The notes beneath the pieces are model-generated. The model ran no database searches. It was given only the letters and a program-made list of their open reading frames with translations, and had not been told where the DNA came from. DNA of 43,324 nt from a virus. The stretch is taken from IMG/VR virus record IMGVR_UViG_3300042691_028514, positions 1 to 43,324 of that record. One strand, given 5' to 3'. Made by a program: the position numbers and the translations under genes. Shown in pieces: positions 39,896 to 43,324 of the stretch (positions are counted from its first letter, which is position 1; each line of letters starts with the position of its first letter).

Positions 39896-40630
39896 ATGAA
39901 AATAGGAATAATAGGTTACGGAGAAATCGGAAGTAGTTTGTATAAAGTATACAAAGAATTTTCTAAATTTGATATATTTGTTGTTGATCCAAAATTAGGC
40001 TACAATGAAGATATTAATAATTGTGATGTTTTAAATATTTGTATACCATATTTTGAAAATTTTGTAGATATAGTTAACAATTACATTGTACAAAATAATC
40101 CAAAATTGACAGTTATACATTCCACAATAGCTCCAAATACAACATCCAAAATAAAAGGTAAAGTTTGTCATTCACCAGTAAGAGGGTTACATCCAAATTT
40201 AGATATTGGAATTAAAAAATTTGTAAAATGGATTGGTTCTGAAGATATGAAAACTTCAATTGAATATAGTGAACATTTGAAAGAATTAAATATTGAGTTT
40301 TTTATTTGTAAAAATAGTAAAACTACTGAATATGCTAAATTATTGGATACAACATATTATGGTGTTTGTATTGCTTTTCATAATGATGTTTTAGAATTAT
40401 GTGAAAGAGAAAATTTATCTTTTGATGAAGTTATGACAAATTATAATAAAACTTATAATTTAGGATACTCTATGTTAGGTAAAACGAATGTAGTAAGACC
40501 TGTTTTGTATGGAGATAAAAAAATAGGTGGTCATTGTGTTGTTCCAAATGCTAAAATTTTAAAAGATTTTATAGAATCAAATTTAATTTCTGCCATTTTA
40601 AAATACGATAAAAATGAAAAAATTATTTAA
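39896..40630 (+). CDS. Short nucleotide-sugar dehydrogenase-like protein (UDP-glucose/GDP-mannose 6-dehydrogenase family)
   Basis: The protein has 244 residues against about 400 or more in the family. The NAD site is G-I-I-G-Y-G-E-I-G (4-12). C-H-S-P-V-R-G-L-H-P lies near 91-100, and the central helix E-Y-A-K-L-L-D (145-151) keeps E and K but has Asp where Asn is usual. The catalytic-cysteine motif G-G-H-C-V-V-P (C214) is present. The whole C-terminal UDP-binding domain is missing, so it is either a minimal enzyme or a repurposed relative. It overlaps the next gene by 17 bases. Oxidation of a sugar to the uronate is the family reaction. Confidence 0.75.
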   Translation: MKIGIIGYGEIGSSLYKVYKEFSKFDIFVVDPKLGYNEDINNCDVLNICIPYFENFVDIVNNYIVQNNPKLTVIHSTIAPNTTSKIKGKVCHSPVRGLHPNLDIGIKKFVKWIGSEDMKTSIEYSEHLKELNIEFFICKNSKTTEYAKLLDTTYYGVCIAFHNDVLELCERENLSFDEVMTNYNKTYNLGYSMLGKTNVVRPVLYGDKKIGGHCVVPNAKILKDFIESNLISAILKYDKNEKII

Positions 40631-41252
40631 GTATACAAATTTACATGATCGAAAAGATGTAATTACATTTCTTGAATCAAAAAAATTTAAAAGAGTTTTA
40701 GATGTTGGATATAGTGCAAATACATGGTCATCTTTATTCGTAACGCATTATATTGATATAAATCAATCAGATAAAAATAAAAAAATGTTTAAAGGTGATA
40801 TTAATATGCCTTTTGTTTGGGATGAAATAGAAAAGGATGTTAATGAAAATGGGAAATTTGATTTTGTAATTTGTACGCATACATTAGAAGATATAATAAA
40901 TCCATATTATGTTACTTTGATGTTAGAAAAATATGCAAATATGGGATTTATAGCAGTGCCCTCTAAATATGAAGAGTTCACAAGAGGTGTAAATGGTCCT
41001 TATATGGGGCATATACATCATAGATACATTTTCAATAAAGAAAACGATGAATTTGTGGGGTATCCTAAATTAAATTTTATAGAAACTGATAATACATTTT
41101 CAAAAATTTCGGATAAAAAACAATTTAATAATGGTGAATTACAATTTTTTTGGAAAGATTCAATTTCGTTAAAAATTATAAACAATAATTACATGGGACC
41201 AAATGTAGATTCTGTTCTTTCATATTATCAAAATCTTTTAAATAATTTATGA
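40614..41252 (+). CDS. Class I methyltransferase-like protein
   Basis: The protein has 212 residues. R-V-L-D-V-G-Y (27-33) is a motif I-like strand, with Y-S-A-N in place of the usual G-x-G. F-D-F-V-I-C-T-H-T-L-E-D-I (about 82-94) is motif IV-like with H-T-L-E-D. A poorly conserved C-terminal part has G-P-Y-M-G-H-I-H-H. The SAM-binding glycine pattern is weak, so activity is uncertain. Its position suggests methylation of a glycan, if active. It overlaps neighbours by 17 bases upstream and 4 bases downstream (ATGA). Confidence 0.65.
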   Translation: MKKLFKYTNLHDRKDVITFLESKKFKRVLDVGYSANTWSSLFVTHYIDINQSDKNKKMFKGDINMPFVWDEIEKDVNENGKFDFVICTHTLEDIINPYYVTLMLEKYANMGFIAVPSKYEEFTRGVNGPYMGHIHHRYIFNKENDEFVGYPKLNFIETDNTFSKISDKKQFNNGELQFFWKDSISLKIINNNYMGPNVDSVLSYYQNLLNNL

Positions 41253-42238
41253 AAATCGCATTTCATAGTTATCAATTAGGTGGTAGAGGAACCGAAATTG
41301 CTTTATACAAATATGCAAAATATAATAAAGAAATTTTAGGAAATGAATCTATTATAGTATCCACTAATTCAAGACCTAGCCCAACATTAAAAATGTTTGA
41401 GAATGAGTTTAAAGTTGTATTATACCCAGATGTTTGGATTAGTGATGGGAAAAATGATTCTCTTAGAAATACATTAGAAAATATTTGTGATAAAGAAAAA
41501 ATTGATATTTTTTATGCTTTAAAAGGTGGAGAAAATGATGGAATTCTTCCTAGCAATGTAAATAAAACATTATCACATGCAATATTTAGAATGGATCAAC
41601 CGCATGGTGATATTTATTGTGGGGTTTCTCAATTTTTAGCAAAAAAATTTAATAAAGATTTATATTTAGATCATATCGTAGAAAATGAATCACATACTAA
41701 TGAAGATTTAAGAGAAATTTTAAATATACCAAAAGATGCAATTGTTTTTGGAAGACATGGAGGATCTGATACATTTGATTTAGATTTCGTTCACAAAAGT
41801 ATAATTGAAATTTTAAATATAAGAAGTGATATTTATTTTATATTTTTGGGAACAAATCCTTTTTTTAATCATAAAAATATAAAATATATTAATTGGACTT
41901 CTTCTATTGAAAATAAAACAAAATTTATAAATACATGCGATGCTATGTTACATGCTAGATATATAGGAGAAACTTTTGGATTATCTGTTGCTGAATTTTC
42001 AATTAAAAATAAACCTGTATTAACTTGGAAGCCTACTATTATTCCAGATCATTATGATATTGCTCATATAGATATTTTAAAAGAAAAAGCTATTTATTAT
42101 AAATCTGGTGAAGATTTATTTAATATTTTAAAAAATATTAGTAAAAAAGACTTTGTAGGTAAAGATTGGGATGCTTACACTAAAGATTTTTGCCCCTCAA
42201 AAATTATGTTTAAATTTAAATCTATGTTAGGTATTTGA
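41249..42238 (+). CDS. GT-B glycosyltransferase (GT4/GT1-like)
   Basis: The protein has 329 residues. The N-terminal domain starts M-K-I-A-F-H-S-Y and holds a G-G-R-G-T-E loop near 11-16. The second domain begins near D-A-I-V-F-G-R-H-G-G (about 166-175), has Y-F-I-F-L-G-T-N-P and the donor-site helix region G-E-T-F-G-L-S-V-A-E-F (about 243-253), which is the E-x(7)-E-type motif of GT4 enzymes, followed by K-P-V-L-T-W. It starts within the previous stop (ATGA). Confidence 0.85.
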   Translation: MKIAFHSYQLGGRGTEIALYKYAKYNKEILGNESIIVSTNSRPSPTLKMFENEFKVVLYPDVWISDGKNDSLRNTLENICDKEKIDIFYALKGGENDGILPSNVNKTLSHAIFRMDQPHGDIYCGVSQFLAKKFNKDLYLDHIVENESHTNEDLREILNIPKDAIVFGRHGGSDTFDLDFVHKSIIEILNIRSDIYFIFLGTNPFFNHKNIKYINWTSSIENKTKFINTCDAMLHARYIGETFGLSVAEFSIKNKPVLTWKPTIIPDHYDIAHIDILKEKAIYYKSGEDLFNILKNISKKDFVGKDWDAYTKDFCPSKIMFKFKSMLGI

Positions 42239-42239
42239 T

Positions 42240-42836
42240 ATGAATATTAATTTTCAACTAATAAAAAACTTTTTACAACCTAATAAAATATTAGACATTG
42301 GGGCTCATTTAGGAGAATTTAATGATTATTGTAAATTATATTTTCCAGATTCTTATATATTTTCTATAGAAGCTAATAAAGAATGTGAAAACATCTTAAT
42401 TCAAAAAAATATAAATTACAAAATTTGTTTGTTGGGTAATGAAAACAAAGTTGTAAATTTTTATAAAAATAAAAAAGATTTATTATCTACTGGAAATTCT
42501 ATATATAAAGAATTGACTCATCATTTTTCAGAAGAAAATGTTTTAATAGAAACTCATGAAATGGAAAGATTAGATGATATTTTTAATGATAATATTTCTT
42601 TTGATTTTATTAAAATAGATACACAAGGATCTGAAATAGATATTATAAAAGGTGGAGAAAAATTAATTAAAAAATGTACTGCAATATTACTCGAAACTTC
42701 GTATGAACCATATAATGAAGGTGCTCCGTTAGAAAATGAAGTTATTGATTATATGAAAAGTATTGGTTTTATCCAAAAGGCAATTTTAGACGAAAGTATT
42801 TGTTCCAAACAAAGAGATATTTTATTTGTAAGATAA
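42240..42836 (+). CDS. FkbM-family methyltransferase
   Basis: The protein has 198 residues. The SAM-binding motif is I-L-D-I-G-A-H-L-G-E-F (17-27), followed by F-S-I-E-A-N near 40, and the FkbM hallmark D-F-I-K-I-D-T-Q-G-S-E (about 121-131). The C-terminal L-L-E-T-S-Y and the closing K-Q-R-D-I-L-F-V are also typical. These enzymes O-methylate sugars or other small acceptors, and are frequent in surface-glycan clusters. It is the last gene of the island, starting 1 base after the previous stop. Confidence 0.9.
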   Translation: MNINFQLIKNFLQPNKILDIGAHLGEFNDYCKLYFPDSYIFSIEANKECENILIQKNINYKICLLGNENKVVNFYKNKKDLLSTGNSIYKELTHHFSEENVLIETHEMERLDDIFNDNISFDFIKIDTQGSEIDIIKGGEKLIKKCTAILLETSYEPYNEGAPLENEVIDYMKSIGFIQKAILDESICSKQRDILFVR

Positions 42837-42955
42837 AATTTTTATAATTATAAAAATATCATGTTTGATCATTTATAGTAATTTAAATTATATCCAAAAT
42901 TATTCTTTACAAGATACTAAAATTGATGTATACTTTAAATTAAAGAATAATTAAA
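42837..42955 (+). other. Intergenic gap with a possible gene remnant
   Basis: One frame is open through most of this 119-base stretch (I-I-I-K-I-S-C-L-I-I-Y-S-N then N-Y-I-Q-N-Y) and ends at a TAA near 42951-42953, but it has no usable start codon. It may be the trimmed end of another island gene. No promoter with the usual spacing was found for the gene that follows. Confidence 0.25.
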
Positions 42956-43324
42956 ATGCCAGACACAATATTTAATTATATAGATTCTGTTTTATTTACA
43001 AAACAGAAATTAAATAAATTGAATGAAGACGAAACTGAATTCAATTTGTACATGCTTAATCGTTGGTGTTCTATGTATTCTGCCGACATTGCTCAGATTC
43101 TCAATGAAACGACAAACAAATACAAAGAAGTTTTTTCACTAAAACAAGACCAATATAATTTTGCATTTAATATTTTACCAAAAGTAAAAAAACAAAGAAT
43201 CAATTATATTAAAAAAATAAAACAAGAAGAAAAAAAGGAAGACGAAAATATCACAACTTTATCAAAATATTTAGAATTATCCAAAAGAGAAATAAAAGAA
43301 TATATTGATTTATACAACCAAGCT
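42956..43324 (+). CDS. 62: Clamp-loader small subunit, T4 gp62-like (3' partial)
   Basis: This is the first 123 codons of a gene that runs off the right edge. I-F-N-Y-I-D-S-V-L-F-T-K opens the protein, followed by the diagnostic L-N-R-W-C-S-M-Y (about 34-41) and, later, N-I-L-P-K-V-K-K-Q-R-I-N-Y-I-K-K (about 74-89), then helices ending Y-L-E-L-S-K-R-E-I-K-E-Y. This order matches gp62 proteins of T4-like marine phages. With gp44 it loads the gp45 clamp. Unlike T4, it lies about 31 kb from the clamp gene. ATG 42956 begins the conserved N-terminus. Confidence 0.8.
   Translation, partial: MPDTIFNYIDSVLFTKQKLNKLNEDETEFNLYMLNRWCSMYSADIAQILNETTNKYKEVFSLKQDQYNFAFNILPKVKKQRINYIKKIKQEEKKEDENITTLSKYLELSKREIKEYIDLYNQA

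Overview
The window is a piece of a large, very AT-rich, tightly packed bacteriophage genome related to T4 (a contractile-tailed myovirus type). The assignment rests on a set of T4 core genes: DNA polymerase gp43, sliding clamp gp45, single-strand binding protein gp32, primase gp61, recombination proteins UvsX, UvsY and UvsW, the gp46/gp47 nuclease, the late sigma factor gp55, and, cut by the right edge, the clamp-loader small subunit gp62. A neck-protein-like gene and several fibre/adhesin genes sit at the left. The sequence does not identify the host. Canonical TTGACA/TATAAT-type promoters argue for an ordinary sigma-70 bacterium and against Bacteroidetes-type promoters. No tRNA, CRISPR array or insertion sequence was seen.

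Layout. 1-0.95 kb: an acidic repeat protein, a terminator and a small late protein. 0.93-7.0 kb: a neck-like protein, then adhesion and fibre genes on both strands (Ig-like, gp53-like fibre tip, lectin-like, fibre repeat and He-PIG Ig proteins). 7.0-26.3 kb: mainly minus strand, carrying small unknown genes, primase, clamp, gp32, a glycosyltransferase, UvsX, polymerase, a second glycosyltransferase, gp46, gp47, gp55, UvsW and UvsY. 26.3-31.3 kb: plus-strand small genes, including GIY-YIG-like and HNH-like nucleases, a retropepsin-like protein and a proline-repeat protein. 31.3-34 kb: PhoH, Nudix, a NadR-like kinase and a fibre-like protein. 34.0-42.8 kb: an eleven-gene plus-strand glycan island (glycosyltransferases, epimerase, nucleotide-sugar dehydrogenase-like protein, methyltransferases) with overlapping starts and stops, plus one frameshifted small ORF. 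The right edge holds partial gp62.

How the parts work together. gp43, gp45, gp62, gp61 and gp32 form the replisome; UvsX, UvsY, UvsW and gp46/47 drive recombination-dependent replication; gp55 and the clamp gp45 are the known activators of T4-type late transcription. Matching late boxes (TAAATA, sometimes the full TATAAATA) stand in front of many genes here. They lie almost always exactly 5-6 bases before the start codon, and the sigma-70-like promoters mostly keep the same spacing from their -10 box. This predicts that much of the phage transcriptome is leaderless. Many late-box genes also begin with a short amphipathic segment ending in (L/I)-x-E, resembling the T4 capsid-targeting sequence cut by the prohead protease.

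The clearest exception to the short-leader rule is gene 32. Eighteen CTAA repeats lie directly before its start codon and make up nearly the whole predicted leader, which looks like a microsatellite form of the gp32 autoregulatory operator. The leaderless start rule, the gene 32 repeat leader and the late-promoter/capsid-signal gene set are the three observations most worth following up.
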